Positions 1 through 9,529 of a stretch of DNA of 44,066 nucleotides are shown piece after piece. The notes under the pieces are model-generated. The model saw only the letters and a program-made list of their open reading frames with translations, searched no databases and was not told the DNA's origin. Source of the stretch: Bacteroidales bacterium (lineage in GTDB: Bacteria; Bacteroidota; Bacteroidia; Bacteroidales; UBA1402); the NCBI GenBank assembly GCA_012718945.1, contig JAAYBL010000071.1, positions 1-44,066 of the forward strand. The letters run 5' to 3'. A program made the translations under genes and the position numbers. Numbering within the stretch: the first letter of the stretch is position 1; each line of letters opens with the position of its first letter.

Positions 1-1121
1 GCGCTGTTGATGAGATGGGGCAATCGGAAACATTCAGGGGATACGGACCTGAAAAAGGGTATCGTTTTTTAAGGGAGCAGATAATCAAACATGATTTTTT
101 GGCCAGGGGGATCAGTCTAAGTCCGGATGACATCTTTATCAGCGACGGTTGCAAGAGCGACATGGGCAACATCGGTGACATACTTGGTGTAGAAAACAAG
201 GTGGCAGTGACCGATCCGGTCTATCCTGTTTACGTTGATAGCAGCGTCATGGATGGTAGGGCCGGTGCTTTGCTAACTGGTGGTGTCAGGGAAAGACTGG
301 TCTACCTGTCCTGTGGCCCGGATAACGGTTTTGTACCAGCCTTACCCACGACTTCAGTGGATGTTATTTATCTCTGCTACCCCAATAATCCCACCGGTCT
401 CACTTTGTCTACGGCTCAACTCAAGTTGTGGGTGGACTACGCCCTGGAAACGGGCGCTTTGATTTTGTTTGATGCGGCTTATGAGGCTTTCATTACTGAT
501 CCCGATGTGCCTCACAGTATTTTTGAGATCCCGGGGGCCGAGCGTTGCGCCTTGGAATTCAGAAGCTTTTCAAAAACGGCTGGTTTCACAGGGTTGCGTT
601 GTGGCTATACAGTGGTGCCTTCGACGGTGGTGTATAAAGCGACCAATGGCCAAATGGTCTCACTCAACGCCTTGTGGAACAGACGTCAATCCACCAAGTT
701 CAACGGCGTCTCCTATGTGACGCAACGGGCGGCAGAGGCCGTTTATACGCCAGAAGGACAGGCTCAATGCAAGGCCACTATTGCTTACTACCTGGATAAT
801 GCCGCCATGATACGTAAAGGACTGACCAGCTTGGGTTGGGATGTTTACGGTGGCCTCAATGCGCCGTACATATGGTTCAAAACACCTGACGGCAGCGATG
901 ACTGGCACTTTTTCGACCGTATGTTGAAAGAGGTTCAGGTGGTCAGTACTCCCGGTTCTGGATTCGGACCTGCTGGTCGTGGATTTCTCCGTTTGACGGC
1001 TTTTGGCAGCCATGAAGCGACCGTTGCCGGTATAAAGCGTCTGCAAAAATGGTGGTCGACTCAAAAAAAAGCGTCTTCTACGGTATTTAATCCATCATCC
1101 AACACGATTTCAACGTATTAA
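1..1121 (+). CDS. dapL: LL-diaminopimelate aminotransferase, 5'-truncated by window edge
   Basis: PLP-dependent aminotransferase that converts tetrahydrodipicolinate and glutamate directly to LL-2,6-diaminopimelate for lysine and peptidoglycan synthesis. The ORF-track Met at 15 is internal: the frame is open to the window edge and reads [20 protein letters not shown], the conserved DapL region, so roughly the first 40 residues lie upstream. Visible fold-type I features are the [12 protein letters not shown] substrate/PLP loop and the PLP-lysine motif [15 protein letters not shown] (Lys about residue 187 of the visible ORF). The C-terminus carries a short polar tail ([19 protein letters not shown]) beyond the usual family end. 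It lies directly upstream of glnN and gltBD, the source of its glutamate donor. The family call is firm; only the start is unknown. Confidence 0.93.
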   Translation, partial: AVDEMGQSETFRGYGPEKGYRFLREQIIKHDFLARGISLSPDDIFISDGCKSDMGNIGDILGVENKVAVTDPVYPVYVDSSVMDGRAGALLTGGVRERLVYLSCGPDNGFVPALPTTSVDVIYLCYPNNPTGLTLSTAQLKLWVDYALETGALILFDAAYEAFITDPDVPHSIFEIPGAERCALEFRSFSKTAGFTGLRCGYTVVPSTVVYKATNGQMVSLNALWNRRQSTKFNGVSYVTQRAAEAVYTPEGQAQCKATIAYYLDNAAMIRKGLTSLGWDVYGGLNAPYIWFKTPDGSDDWHFFDRMLKEVQVVSTPGSGFGPAGRGFLRLTAFGSHEATVAGIKRLQKWWSTQKKASSTVFNPSSNTISTY

Positions 1122-1124
1122 TCG

Positions 1125-1132
1125 TATCTTTG
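1125..1132 (+). promoter_or_regulatory. Candidate -7 promoter box for glnN
   Basis: TATCTTTG matches the Bacteroidota -7 consensus TAnnTTTG. It starts 4 bp after the dapL stop and lies about 60 bp before the glnN ATG. No convincing TTTG -33 box is seen at the usual spacing, so the match rests on the -7 element. It suggests glnN has its own promoter. Confidence 0.5.
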
Positions 1133-1194
1133 CGAATTAACATTCCTGAGTGCCAACTTCTTGAAACACTAACTATTCACTAACAACAAACACT

Positions 1195-3384
1195 ATGTCA
1201 TCACTTCGATTCCACCTGGTCAAAGAGGCCTTCTCTCACACCCCTGTGTGTGTGAAAGCGCCCGAAAAGCGTACGTCTGATTACTTCGGGATGAACGTGT
1301 TCAACCGTGACAAGATGAGCAAATACTTGTCAAAGGAAACCTTCAAAATCGTCACCGATGCCATCGACAATGGTACGCCCTTAAACCGGGACATCGCCAG
1401 CCACGTGGCTGCTGGCATGAAGATGTGGGCCATGGAAATGGGGGTTACCCATTACACCCACTGGTTTCACCCGCTGACCGACGGTACAGCTGAGAAGCAC
1501 GATTCCTTCATAGAACTGACTGGTAAAGGACTGGTGACCGAAGAATTCGAAGGCAAGTTGTTGGCACAACAGGAGCCTGATGCATCGAGTTTCCCCAGTG
1601 GTGGTATCCGTAACACATTTGAAGCCAGAGGCTATACCGCCTGGGACCCTTCTTCGCCTGCTTTCATCGTGGACGATACGTTGTGTATTCCGACCATCTT
1701 TATTTCTTACACAGGTGAGGCGCTGGACTACAAGACGCCTTTGCTACGATCGTTGGCCGCTGTTGACAAAGCTGCTACGGAAACCTGCCGCTATTTTGAT
1801 CCATCAATCAAGAAAGTGCAATCCAATCTAGGTTGGGAACAAGAATATTTCCTGGTTGATGACTCCCTGTACTGCGCCCGTCCCGATTTGATGTTGACAG
1901 GTCGCACATTAATGGGACATGAGTCAGCCAAGAATCAACAGTTGGAAGACCATTATTTTGGCTCTATTCCTGCCCGTGTAGCAGCCTTTATGAAAGACCT
2001 CGAATTCGAGGGGTATAAGCTGGGACTCCCCCTTAAAACCAGACACAACGAGGTGGCTCCCAATCAGTTTGAATTGGCCCCCATCTATGAGGAGACCAAT
2101 CTGGCTGTCGATCATAACCTGCTGGTGATGGACGTGATGCACCGGGTGGCCAAGCGCCACAATTTCAAGGTATTGATGCATGAGAAACCTTTTGCTGGTG
2201 TCAATGGATCGGGCAAGCACAACAACTGGTCGCTGAGTACCAACACGGGCGTCAACTTGTTCAGCCCCGGTAAGACGGCTGAAGGCAACCTCATGTTTGT
2301 GACATTCCTGGTCAACACCTTGATGGCGGTGTATAAGTACAACGCTGTACTGAAAGCATCCATCGCATCGGCTACCAACGAGCACCGTTTAGGTGCCAAT
2401 GAAGCGCCTCCTGCCATTATTTCAGCATTTTTGGGTACACAACTGACCCAAGTGCTGGAAAAACTGGAAGCCAGTACGAGCGACGAAGCCATTAAGTTTG
2501 ACGCCAAAGGGGTGTTGCACCTCAACGTGGGCCAGATTCCTGAGCTGATGATTGACAACACCGACCGTAACCGTACATCTCCGTTTGCCTTTACGGGCAA
2601 CCGCTTTGAATTCAGGGCTATCGGATCTTCAGCCAACTGTGCCTCAGCCATGACAGCGCTCAATTCAGCTGTGGCTGCTCAGTTGGTGGAATTCAATGCT
2701 GAAGTGGATAAACGCATCGCTGCCGGTGAAAAAAAGGAGAAGGCGTTGTTCGCAGTGGTCAGGGAATACGCCAAGCAGTCTAAACCCATTCGTTTCGATG
2801 GCAATGGTTACTGTGACGAATGGAAGGCAGAAGCCAAAGCCAGGGGACTGGATTGCGAGGTCAGCGTACCCGTGCAATACGATGCCTACTTGAAACCCGA
2901 GGTGGTTAAGATGTTTACCAGCATGGGGGTACTTTCTGAAAAAGAATTGCACGCCCGTAATGAAGTGAAATGGGAAACCTACACTAAAAAGATACAAATT
3001 GAAGCCAGGGTGTTGGGCGATTTGGCCATGAACCACATCATCCCCGTTGCTACACGTTATCAATCGTCGCTCCTTGATAATGTATACAAGCTCAAGAGTT
3101 TGTACGAACCCGCCAAATTTGAGCGCCTGGCGGCTGAGAAACTTCACCTCATCGAAGAGATTGAGGCATATGTAGACGCTGTTCAGACCATGGTTGGTCT
3201 GATGATTGAGGCCAGAAAAGTGGCCAATCGAATTGAGAATGAACGGGAGAAAGCAGTGGCTTACCACGATACCGTGGCACCCTATTTCGAGAAGATCCGC
3301 TACAACATCGACAAGTTGGAGTTGATCGTCGACAACGAAATGTGGCCTTTGCCCAAGTACCGTGAACTGCTGTTCATTCGGTAA
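1195..3384 (+). CDS. glnN: Type III glutamine synthetase
   Basis: Cytoplasmic ATP-dependent ligase that makes glutamine from glutamate and ammonium. At 729 residues it has the GSIII length (GSI is about 470, GSII about 350-400). Family motifs seen are ETNLAVDHNLLVMDVMH, the ATP/glutamate region GSGKHNNWSLST and the GSIII signature NEHRLGANEAPPAIISAF; the C-terminal 100 residues form the helical GSIII-specific tail. The ATG at 1195 is preceded by an AT-rich leader and a TATCTTTG promoter box. It sits between dapL and gltBD, so glutamine produced here feeds GOGAT. A perfect 14-bp hairpin follows the stop. In Bacteroidota this enzyme is commonly nitrogen-regulated, but no operator is identifiable here. 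Confidence 0.97.
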   Translation: MSSLRFHLVKEAFSHTPVCVKAPEKRTSDYFGMNVFNRDKMSKYLSKETFKIVTDAIDNGTPLNRDIASHVAAGMKMWAMEMGVTHYTHWFHPLTDGTAEKHDSFIELTGKGLVTEEFEGKLLAQQEPDASSFPSGGIRNTFEARGYTAWDPSSPAFIVDDTLCIPTIFISYTGEALDYKTPLLRSLAAVDKAATETCRYFDPSIKKVQSNLGWEQEYFLVDDSLYCARPDLMLTGRTLMGHESAKNQQLEDHYFGSIPARVAAFMKDLEFEGYKLGLPLKTRHNEVAPNQFELAPIYEETNLAVDHNLLVMDVMHRVAKRHNFKVLMHEKPFAGVNGSGKHNNWSLSTNTGVNLFSPGKTAEGNLMFVTFLVNTLMAVYKYNAVLKASIASATNEHRLGANEAPPAIISAFLGTQLTQVLEKLEASTSDEAIKFDAKGVLHLNVGQIPELMIDNTDRNRTSPFAFTGNRFEFRAIGSSANCASAMTALNSAVAAQLVEFNAEVDKRIAAGEKKEKALFAVVREYAKQSKPIRFDGNGYCDEWKAEAKARGLDCEVSVPVQYDAYLKPEVVKMFTSMGVLSEKELHARNEVKWETYTKKIQIEARVLGDLAMNHIIPVATRYQSSLLDNVYKLKSLYEPAKFERLAAEKLHLIEEIEAYVDAVQTMVGLMIEARKVANRIENEREKAVAYHDTVAPYFEKIRYNIDKLELIVDNEMWPLPKYRELLFIR

Positions 3385-3440
3385 AAAACACTTCATAGTT
3401 TTTTTGGGTCAGAAAGCCGCAAGGCGGGAATTATGAGGTA

Positions 3441-3474
3441 TAAACCGTTCTCCCAAGCGAGGGAGAACGGTTTA
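3441..3474 (+). terminator. Perfect 14-bp hairpin between glnN and gltB
   Basis: TAAACCGTTCTCCC, a 6-nt loop AAGCGA, then GGGAGAACGGTTTA: both arms match perfectly. It lies 57 bp after the glnN stop and 43 bp before the chosen gltB ATG. There is no following T-tract, so it may be a weak terminator, an attenuator or an mRNA-stabilising 3' end rather than a classical intrinsic terminator. Confidence 0.6.
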
Positions 3475-3517
3475 CTAGCGAGTTGTGAGCATACGATATT
3501 ATAAAAAGCCTAATAAA

Positions 3518-6500
3518 ATGTTAGAAAATATGTCATCTGTTAGCCTGTATGATCCGTCATATGAGCACGATGCCTGTGGGGTTGGTTTTGTGGTGCGTTT
3601 GACGGGCGAAAGGACACACGATAGTGTGGAATGTGGCCTTCAGGTGCTGGAAAATATGGTGCACAGGGGAGCCGAAGGAGCCGACCTGAAAACAGGTGAC
3701 GGAGCTGGCATCTTGGTCCAGATACCCCACGAGTTCATTTTACTACAGGGCATACCGGTTCCTGAACGAGGACTCTACGGCACGGGATTGGTTTTTTTTC
3801 CAAAAGCATCTCAGGAGGCGGCATTGTGCATGGATATGCTGGTGTCGGTGCTGAAGGCCGAGGGGTTAAGCCTGTTGCACGTAAGAGACGTTCCGGTGAA
3901 CAGCGATATTCTGGGTGAGATATCCCGTTCCAACGAGCCTGTGATAAAACAAATTGTGGTTACCGGCGAAGGCAAATCGGATGAGCTCGAACGTAAACTG
4001 TACATCGCCCGCAAAAAAGTAGAGAAAGCGGCAACCAGGTCGGTGTTGACTGAAAAACGTAATTTTTACATTGTCAGCTTATCCACCAAGCGTATGGTCT
4101 ACAAAGGCATGCTGAGTTCTACCCAGTTGAGGGCTTATTTTCCCGACCTCAGCCACCCCAATTTTACCTCGGCCATCGCGTTGGTACATTCCCGTTTCAG
4201 CACCAATACCTTCCCCACCTGGGACTTGGCGCAACCTTTCCGTTTGTTGGGGCACAATGGGGAAATCAACACCATCAAGGGTAACCGATTCTGGATGCAG
4301 GCTAGGGAAAGTGTACTCAAATCGGAGGTGTTGGGCAACCTGGATGAATTATACCCCATCCTCCAGCCAGGTATGAGTGATTCAGGTTCGCTCGACAATA
4401 TGTTGGAATTTCTGGTCATGTCTGGCATGTCGCTCCCTCATGCACTATCGATGTTGGTTCCCGATTCCTGGAACGATAAGAATCCGATTCCAGACAACCT
4501 AAAAGCTTTTTATGAGTATTACAGTACCATGATGGAGCCATGGGATGGGCCGGCTACCCTGTTGTTTTCCGATGGACGTTACGTCGGTGGCATGCTCGAT
4601 CGCAATGGGCTAAGGCCTGCGCGTTACTTAATCACGACGGACAACGTGATGGTTGTGGCGTCTGAAACGGGCGTATTGCCCATACCCCCACATAAAGTCA
4701 AAGAAAAAGGCCGCTTAAAACCGGGCAAGATGTTGATGGTGGACACCAAGGAACACCGGGTGATGTACGATGCCGAACTAAAGCAAGTTCTGGCAACGGC
4801 TCATCCTTACCGGGAGTGGTTGGAAAAGAACCGCCTGAAAATGGAAAGCCTTTCATCGGGACGGGAAGTCAAGAACAGTATACCGGATTTAGCGGTGCAG
4901 ATGCAGGTGTTTGGCTATTCCAAGGAAGACATGGAGCGGCTCATCATTCCCATGGCCCTGGAAGGCAAGGAGCCGGTTTCATCCATGGGTAATGATACTC
5001 CACCCGCCGTCTTGTCGGACAAACCGCAACGCTTGTTCGCCTATTTCAGACAATTGTTTGCACAGGTGACCAATCCTCCCATCGATCCCATTCGTGAAGA
5101 GTTGGTGATGTCGTTGACCGGCTTTATCGGTTCACATCAGGCCAATCTGCTTGAACCCCACCCTGACCAATGCAAGGTGGTCAAACTAAAAAGCCCCGTC
5201 ATTACCAATCGGGAGTTTGATTTATTGAAGAATATCCGTTACAAACGTTTCTCTGCCGTGGAGTTACCCATGCTGTTTTCAGTGGCCGGTGGTGCCAAGG
5301 CCCTTGAGAAAGCAGTGAACAGTTTATGTATCAAAGCGGAAGAAGCCGTTGAAAATGGCCATAACTATTTGATTCTGACAGACAGGGGAGTGACGGCCGA
5401 TTTGGCTCCCATACCTTCGTTGCTGGCCGTTTCGGCCGTGCATCATCATTTGATCGGTTGCAGAAAACGCATGCAAATAGACATTGTAGTGGAAAGTGCC
5501 GAGCCAAGGGAAGTGATGCATTTTGCCCTGCTCTTTGGTTATGGAGCCAGTGTGATCAATCCTTACATGGCTTTTGCTGTGTTGGATGATCTGGTAACCA
5601 AAGGCAACATCCAGTCAGACTATGAAACGGCTGAAAAGCATTACATCAAATCCATTAACAAGGGGCTGCTCAAGGTCCTGTCAAAAATGGGTATTTCCAC
5701 CCTGCGAAGTTACAGGGGAGCACAAATCTTCGAAGCGGTAGGTATCAGCTCGGCTGTCTTACAGCGTTTTTTTGAAGGCACAACGTCAAAGGTGGAAGGC
5801 ATCACGCTGGAGGATATCGCTCATGATGCCTTGGTCATGCACAAGGCAGGATTTGGAGGCTCTGTGTGTGAACCAGTACATGAGGGCGTTTACGCCTGGC
5901 GCAAAGAAGGTGAGCAGCATGCCTGGAACCCGGAAACCATTGCCCGCTTGCAAATTGCCACCCGCACAGGGGAGTGGGAGAAGTATTTGGACTATGTACA
6001 GGCTGTCGATCAGAAGGAACATCCCATTTTCCTGCGTGATTTTCTGACCTATAAGGCAGGCATACCGGTCGAGTTATCGGCTGTTGAACCCGCAGAGTCC
6101 ATCATGAAACGGTTTGTGACCGGTGCCATGTCGTACGGATCCATCAGCCGGGAAGCCCATGAGGCCATGGCCATTGCCATGAATCTGATTGGCGGCAAAA
6201 GCAATACAGGTGAGGGAGGAGAAGATCCTGCCCGTTACCAGCCCAGACCTGACGGCACTAGTACCCGCAGTGCCATCAAGCAGGTGGCGTCGGGTCGTTT
6301 CGGAGTGACTACGGAGTACCTGGTCAACGCCGATGAGATTCAGATCAAGGTGGCGCAGGGAGCCAAGCCTGGTGAGGGCGGTCAGTTGCCCGGTTATAAA
6401 GTCGATCAAGTCATTGCCAAGACCAGGCATTCCATACCGGGAATATCACTGATTTCACCACCTCCGCACCATGACATCTATTCCATCGAGGATTTGGCTC

Positions 6501-8020
6501 AATTGATTTTCGATCTCAAGAACGTGAACCCACAGGCCCGCATCAGTGTCAAATTGGTATCGGAAAGTGGGGTAGGCACTGTGGCAGCAGGAGTAGCCAA
6601 AGCTAAAGCCGACATGATTCTGATCAGTGGTTGTGAAGGCGGCACGGGGGCCAGCCCATCCAGTTCCATCAGGCACGCTGGTCTACCGGTTGAGATTGGC
6701 CTGGCCGAAACCCAGCAGACCTTGGTGCTCAATGGCCTAAGAGGCCAGATCCGTTTGCAAACGGATGGTCAATTGAAAACCGGTCACGATATCGTGATGG
6801 CGGCCCTGTTGGGGGCAGAAGAATTTGGTTTTGCTACCAGTGCACTCATTGTTTTGGGTTGTGTGATGATGCGTAAATGCCATTTGAACACCTGCCCTGT
6901 CGGCGTTGCTACGCAAAATGAGGAACTTCGCAAGAAGTTTACAGGTCGCTATGTCTACCTGGTCAACTTCTTCCGTTTCCTGGCAGAGGATGTGCGTCGT
7001 CACCTGGCTGCCATGGGTGTGACCAGTTTGGATGAGATTGTGGGCCGCAGTGACTTGCTTGAGTATTCGAACAAGGCTGATAATCCGAAAATGCGTAAAC
7101 TGGATTTTTCCAGGCTCCTCTATAAACAAACGGTATCCGACTCGACGCCTATACGTCAGGTAAAACCGCAGGTTCACGCCATAAAGGAGGTCCAGGACCG
7201 TACGCTGATTGAGCTTTCTATGCCTGCGTTGGAAAAACAAAGCCCCATCCAGTTTGTCCGTGAAATACGCAACACCGACAGGGCCGTTGGAGCCATGTTG
7301 AGTGGTGAAGTGGCCAAACGTTACGGCAACGCCGGCTTGCCCGACAATACGGTGCAGTGTACCTTCAAAGGTTCAGCCGGTCAAAGTTTCGGGGCCTTTC
7401 TGGCTCATGGGTTGACCTTCCGGCTGGAAGGCGATGCCAACGATTACCTGGGCAAGGGCTTGTCGGGCGGTCGCATTGTGGTGGTTCCGCCCACTGGGTC
7501 TACATTTGAGCCCCAAGCCAACATCATTGCCGGTAATACCCTACTGTATGGTGCCACCAGCGGCGAGGTCTATATCAATGGCCAGGTTGGCGAGCGGTTT
7601 TGTGTACGCAATTCCGGCGCGATAGCCGTGGTGGAAGGTGCCGGTGACCATTGTTGCGAATACATGACCGGTGGCCGAACGGTGGTACTGGGCAAAACGG
7701 GACGCAACTTTGCGGCCGGTATGTCAGGCGGCATTGCCTACGTGCTTGACGAGGAGGGCGATTTCGACTTTTTCTGCAACATGCAGATGGTGGAGTTGTC
7801 GTTGATTGAGGATATGGCCGACAACAGGGAACTGCGTACCATCATAGCCGCACATCACCGTCATACCCAGAGCCCCAAAGCCAGGTATATCCTGGACAAC
7901 TGGAATGTTTATGTGGAAAAATTCATTCGTGTCATCCCCATCGAGTATAAAAAGGTCTTGCACGATGAAAAAATTGAAGCTGTCAAAAAGAAAATAGCAC
8001 AGGTTGAATATGATTATTGA
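3518..8020 (+). CDS. gltB: Glutamate synthase, large (alpha) subunit
   Basis: Large subunit of GOGAT, which reductively transfers the glutamine amide to 2-oxoglutarate to give two glutamates. Domains in order: N-terminal class II glutamine amidotransferase with nucleophile Cys in HDACGVGF; central linker domain; FMN/2-oxoglutarate domain with SGRFGVTTEYLVNADEIQIK; the 3Fe-4S cysteines in CHLNTCPVG; and the C-terminal GxGxG beta-helix (GGRTVVLGKTGRNFAAGMSGG). The ORF track begins at GTG 3485, but ATG 3518 is preferred. It gives a 1500-residue protein with a propeptide of about 19 residues before the catalytic Cys; ATG 3530 is also possible. gltD starts 12 bp downstream, so the two subunits are almost certainly co-transcribed. 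Confidence 0.97.
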   Translation: MLENMSSVSLYDPSYEHDACGVGFVVRLTGERTHDSVECGLQVLENMVHRGAEGADLKTGDGAGILVQIPHEFILLQGIPVPERGLYGTGLVFFPKASQEAALCMDMLVSVLKAEGLSLLHVRDVPVNSDILGEISRSNEPVIKQIVVTGEGKSDELERKLYIARKKVEKAATRSVLTEKRNFYIVSLSTKRMVYKGMLSSTQLRAYFPDLSHPNFTSAIALVHSRFSTNTFPTWDLAQPFRLLGHNGEINTIKGNRFWMQARESVLKSEVLGNLDELYPILQPGMSDSGSLDNMLEFLVMSGMSLPHALSMLVPDSWNDKNPIPDNLKAFYEYYSTMMEPWDGPATLLFSDGRYVGGMLDRNGLRPARYLITTDNVMVVASETGVLPIPPHKVKEKGRLKPGKMLMVDTKEHRVMYDAELKQVLATAHPYREWLEKNRLKMESLSSGREVKNSIPDLAVQMQVFGYSKEDMERLIIPMALEGKEPVSSMGNDTPPAVLSDKPQRLFAYFRQLFAQVTNPPIDPIREELVMSLTGFIGSHQANLLEPHPDQCKVVKLKSPVITNREFDLLKNIRYKRFSAVELPMLFSVAGGAKALEKAVNSLCIKAEEAVENGHNYLILTDRGVTADLAPIPSLLAVSAVHHHLIGCRKRMQIDIVVESAEPREVMHFALLFGYGASVINPYMAFAVLDDLVTKGNIQSDYETAEKHYIKSINKGLLKVLSKMGISTLRSYRGAQIFEAVGISSAVLQRFFEGTTSKVEGITLEDIAHDALVMHKAGFGGSVCEPVHEGVYAWRKEGEQHAWNPETIARLQIATRTGEWEKYLDYVQAVDQKEHPIFLRDFLTYKAGIPVELSAVEPAESIMKRFVTGAMSYGSISREAHEAMAIAMNLIGGKSNTGEGGEDPARYQPRPDGTSTRSAIKQVASGRFGVTTEYLVNADEIQIKVAQGAKPGEGGQLPGYKVDQVIAKTRHSIPGISLISPPPHHDIYSIEDLAQLIFDLKNVNPQARISVKLVSESGVGTVAAGVAKAKADMILISGCEGGTGASPSSSIRHAGLPVEIGLAETQQTLVLNGLRGQIRLQTDGQLKTGHDIVMAALLGAEEFGFATSALIVLGCVMMRKCHLNTCPVGVATQNEELRKKFTGRYVYLVNFFRFLAEDVRRHLAAMGVTSLDEIVGRSDLLEYSNKADNPKMRKLDFSRLLYKQTVSDSTPIRQVKPQVHAIKEVQDRTLIELSMPALEKQSPIQFVREIRNTDRAVGAMLSGEVAKRYGNAGLPDNTVQCTFKGSAGQSFGAFLAHGLTFRLEGDANDYLGKGLSGGRIVVVPPTGSTFEPQANIIAGNTLLYGATSGEVYINGQVGERFCVRNSGAIAVVEGAGDHCCEYMTGGRTVVLGKTGRNFAAGMSGGIAYVLDEEGDFDFFCNMQMVELSLIEDMADNRELRTIIAAHHRHTQSPKARYILDNWNVYVEKFIRVIPIEYKKVLHDEKIEAVKKKIAQVEYDY

Positions 8021-8032
8021 TACAATAAAGCT

Positions 8033-9454
8033 ATGGGCAATCCAACCGCATTTTTAAAAATAGACCGTAAGGAGGCTGGTTACCGGCCCGTCCACGAACG
8101 AAAAATGGATTACGGAGAGGTGGAACAAACCCTCAATCATGAGGACAGAATGTTGCAGGCCTCCCGGTGTATGGATTGTGGCATACCTTTCTGCCACTGG
8201 GCCTGTCCGCTAGGCAACCGCATGCCCGAATACCAGGACCTGTTGTCCAAGGGTAAATGGAGGGCGGCTTATGAGGTGCTGACGATGACCGACGATTTTC
8301 CCGAGTTTACTGGCAGGGTATGCCCGGCCCCCTGTGAGAAGGCTTGCGTGCTCAATATCGATCACAAACCTGTGACCATCAGAGAAAACGAAGCCTCAGT
8401 GACCGAAAGAGCCTGGATGGAGGGCTGGATTACCCCTAAACCGCCCAAACGGCGAACCGGCAAACGAGTGGCCGTGATTGGCAGCGGTCCAGCCGGCCTG
8501 GTGGCCGCTTACCGCTTAAACCGCCAGGGGCACGAGGTCACCGTATACGAGAAGGAGCCTTTGATCGGGGGACTGCTTCGTATGGGCATTCCTGCCTTCA
8601 AACTCAACAAAGGCATTATTGACCGTCGGCTAGAACAACTCAAAGCTGAAGGCGTCCGCTTTGTGGTAGGAACAGAAGTAGGCAGGGATGTGCCCGTGGA
8701 AACCGTAATGGCCAGTTGCGACGCCCTTTGCCTGGCTATTGGTTCAGGCGTGGCCAGGGACCTTCAGGTGGAGGGACGTGAATTAAGCGGCATTCACCAG
8801 GCCATGGCTTTTCTCTCAGGGCAGAACATGTTGTTGGCAGGTCTGGAACCTCAGGGAGCACCATTGTCTGCCAAGGGAAAACGGGTCTTGGTTATCGGGG
8901 GTGGGGACACAGGCTCTGATTGCGTGGGCACCTCAAACCGTCAGGGTGCTGTTGAAGTCACCCAGATTGAACTGCTGCCCCAACCTCCGGTAGGAGAAAA
9001 CCCGCTGACCCCTTGGCCGTATTACCCCACCATATTGAAAACGTCGTCTTCTCACGAGGAAGGCTGTGATCGTCGATGGGCCTTGTCGACCACCCGGTTC
9101 ATCGGTCGCAATGGGCAGGTTACTGGCGCAGAGGTTCAGCCTGTTGTCTGGAGCAAGGAGCCGTCAACCGGCCGTATGGTTATGACGCCTGAGGGCGATC
9201 CCTATGTGATCAAAGCCGACCTTGTATTATTGGCCATGGGCTTTACCCAGCCAGTGCATGAGGGATTGCTCGATAGTCTGGGGGTGGCCTATGAAAGCAG
9301 AGGCACGGTAAAGGCTAGCATTCAGGGACTTACATCACTTCCGACCGTCTTTGTAGCCGGTGATGCCGTGTTGGGAGCGAGTCTGGTAGTTAGAGCCATG
9401 GCGTCGGGTCGTTCCATGGCGGCCTCCGTGAATGCGTATTTGGCAACGAAATAG
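8033..9454 (+). CDS. gltD: Glutamate synthase, small (beta) subunit
   Basis: FAD- and NAD(P)H-binding subunit that supplies electrons to GltB. The 473 residues fit the family. The N-terminal iron-sulfur domain has CMDCGIPFCHWACPLGN and CPAPCEKACVL. The FAD Rossmann motif is VIGSGPAGLVAAY, the NADPH motif is VIGGGDTGSDCVGTS, and the C-terminal flavin contact is TVFVAGDAVLGASLVV. It begins 12 bp after gltB. Related proteins include PreT and NADPH oxidoreductase subunits, but the direct linkage to gltB settles the assignment. The sequence does not decide between NADH and NADPH. Confidence 0.96.
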   Translation: MGNPTAFLKIDRKEAGYRPVHERKMDYGEVEQTLNHEDRMLQASRCMDCGIPFCHWACPLGNRMPEYQDLLSKGKWRAAYEVLTMTDDFPEFTGRVCPAPCEKACVLNIDHKPVTIRENEASVTERAWMEGWITPKPPKRRTGKRVAVIGSGPAGLVAAYRLNRQGHEVTVYEKEPLIGGLLRMGIPAFKLNKGIIDRRLEQLKAEGVRFVVGTEVGRDVPVETVMASCDALCLAIGSGVARDLQVEGRELSGIHQAMAFLSGQNMLLAGLEPQGAPLSAKGKRVLVIGGGDTGSDCVGTSNRQGAVEVTQIELLPQPPVGENPLTPWPYYPTILKTSSSHEEGCDRRWALSTTRFIGRNGQVTGAEVQPVVWSKEPSTGRMVMTPEGDPYVIKADLVLLAMGFTQPVHEGLLDSLGVAYESRGTVKASIQGLTSLPTVFVAGDAVLGASLVVRAMASGRSMAASVNAYLATK

Positions 9455-9497
9455 GCTTCTTTTCAAGCCACTTGTAGGCATGATGGGTATTTTTTTG

Positions 9498-9505
9498 TAT
9501 CATTG
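9498..9505 (+). promoter_or_regulatory. Weak candidate -7 box before the HTCS gene
   Basis: TATCATTG differs from TAnnTTTG at one position and lies 24 bp before the ATG at 9530. A TTG at 9472-9474 could serve as a distant -33 element. Just downstream is a small inverted repeat AGGTA-TTTTT-TACCT (9508-9522). The evidence is weak, but a promoter is expected somewhere in this 75-bp gap. Confidence 0.25.
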
Positions 9506-9529
9506 CAAGGTATTTTTTACCTGCGATAC

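Noticed and set aside
660-1064. Minus-strand ORF of 134 aa inside dapL
   Set aside because: Shadow of the dapL frame; composition is unlike a protein family and the plus-strand frame has clear aminotransferase motifs.
1924-3396. Minus-strand ORFs of 153, 183 and 243 aa opposite glnN
   Set aside because: They lie antisense to conserved GSIII sequence, show no family motifs, and arise from codon-bias mirroring.
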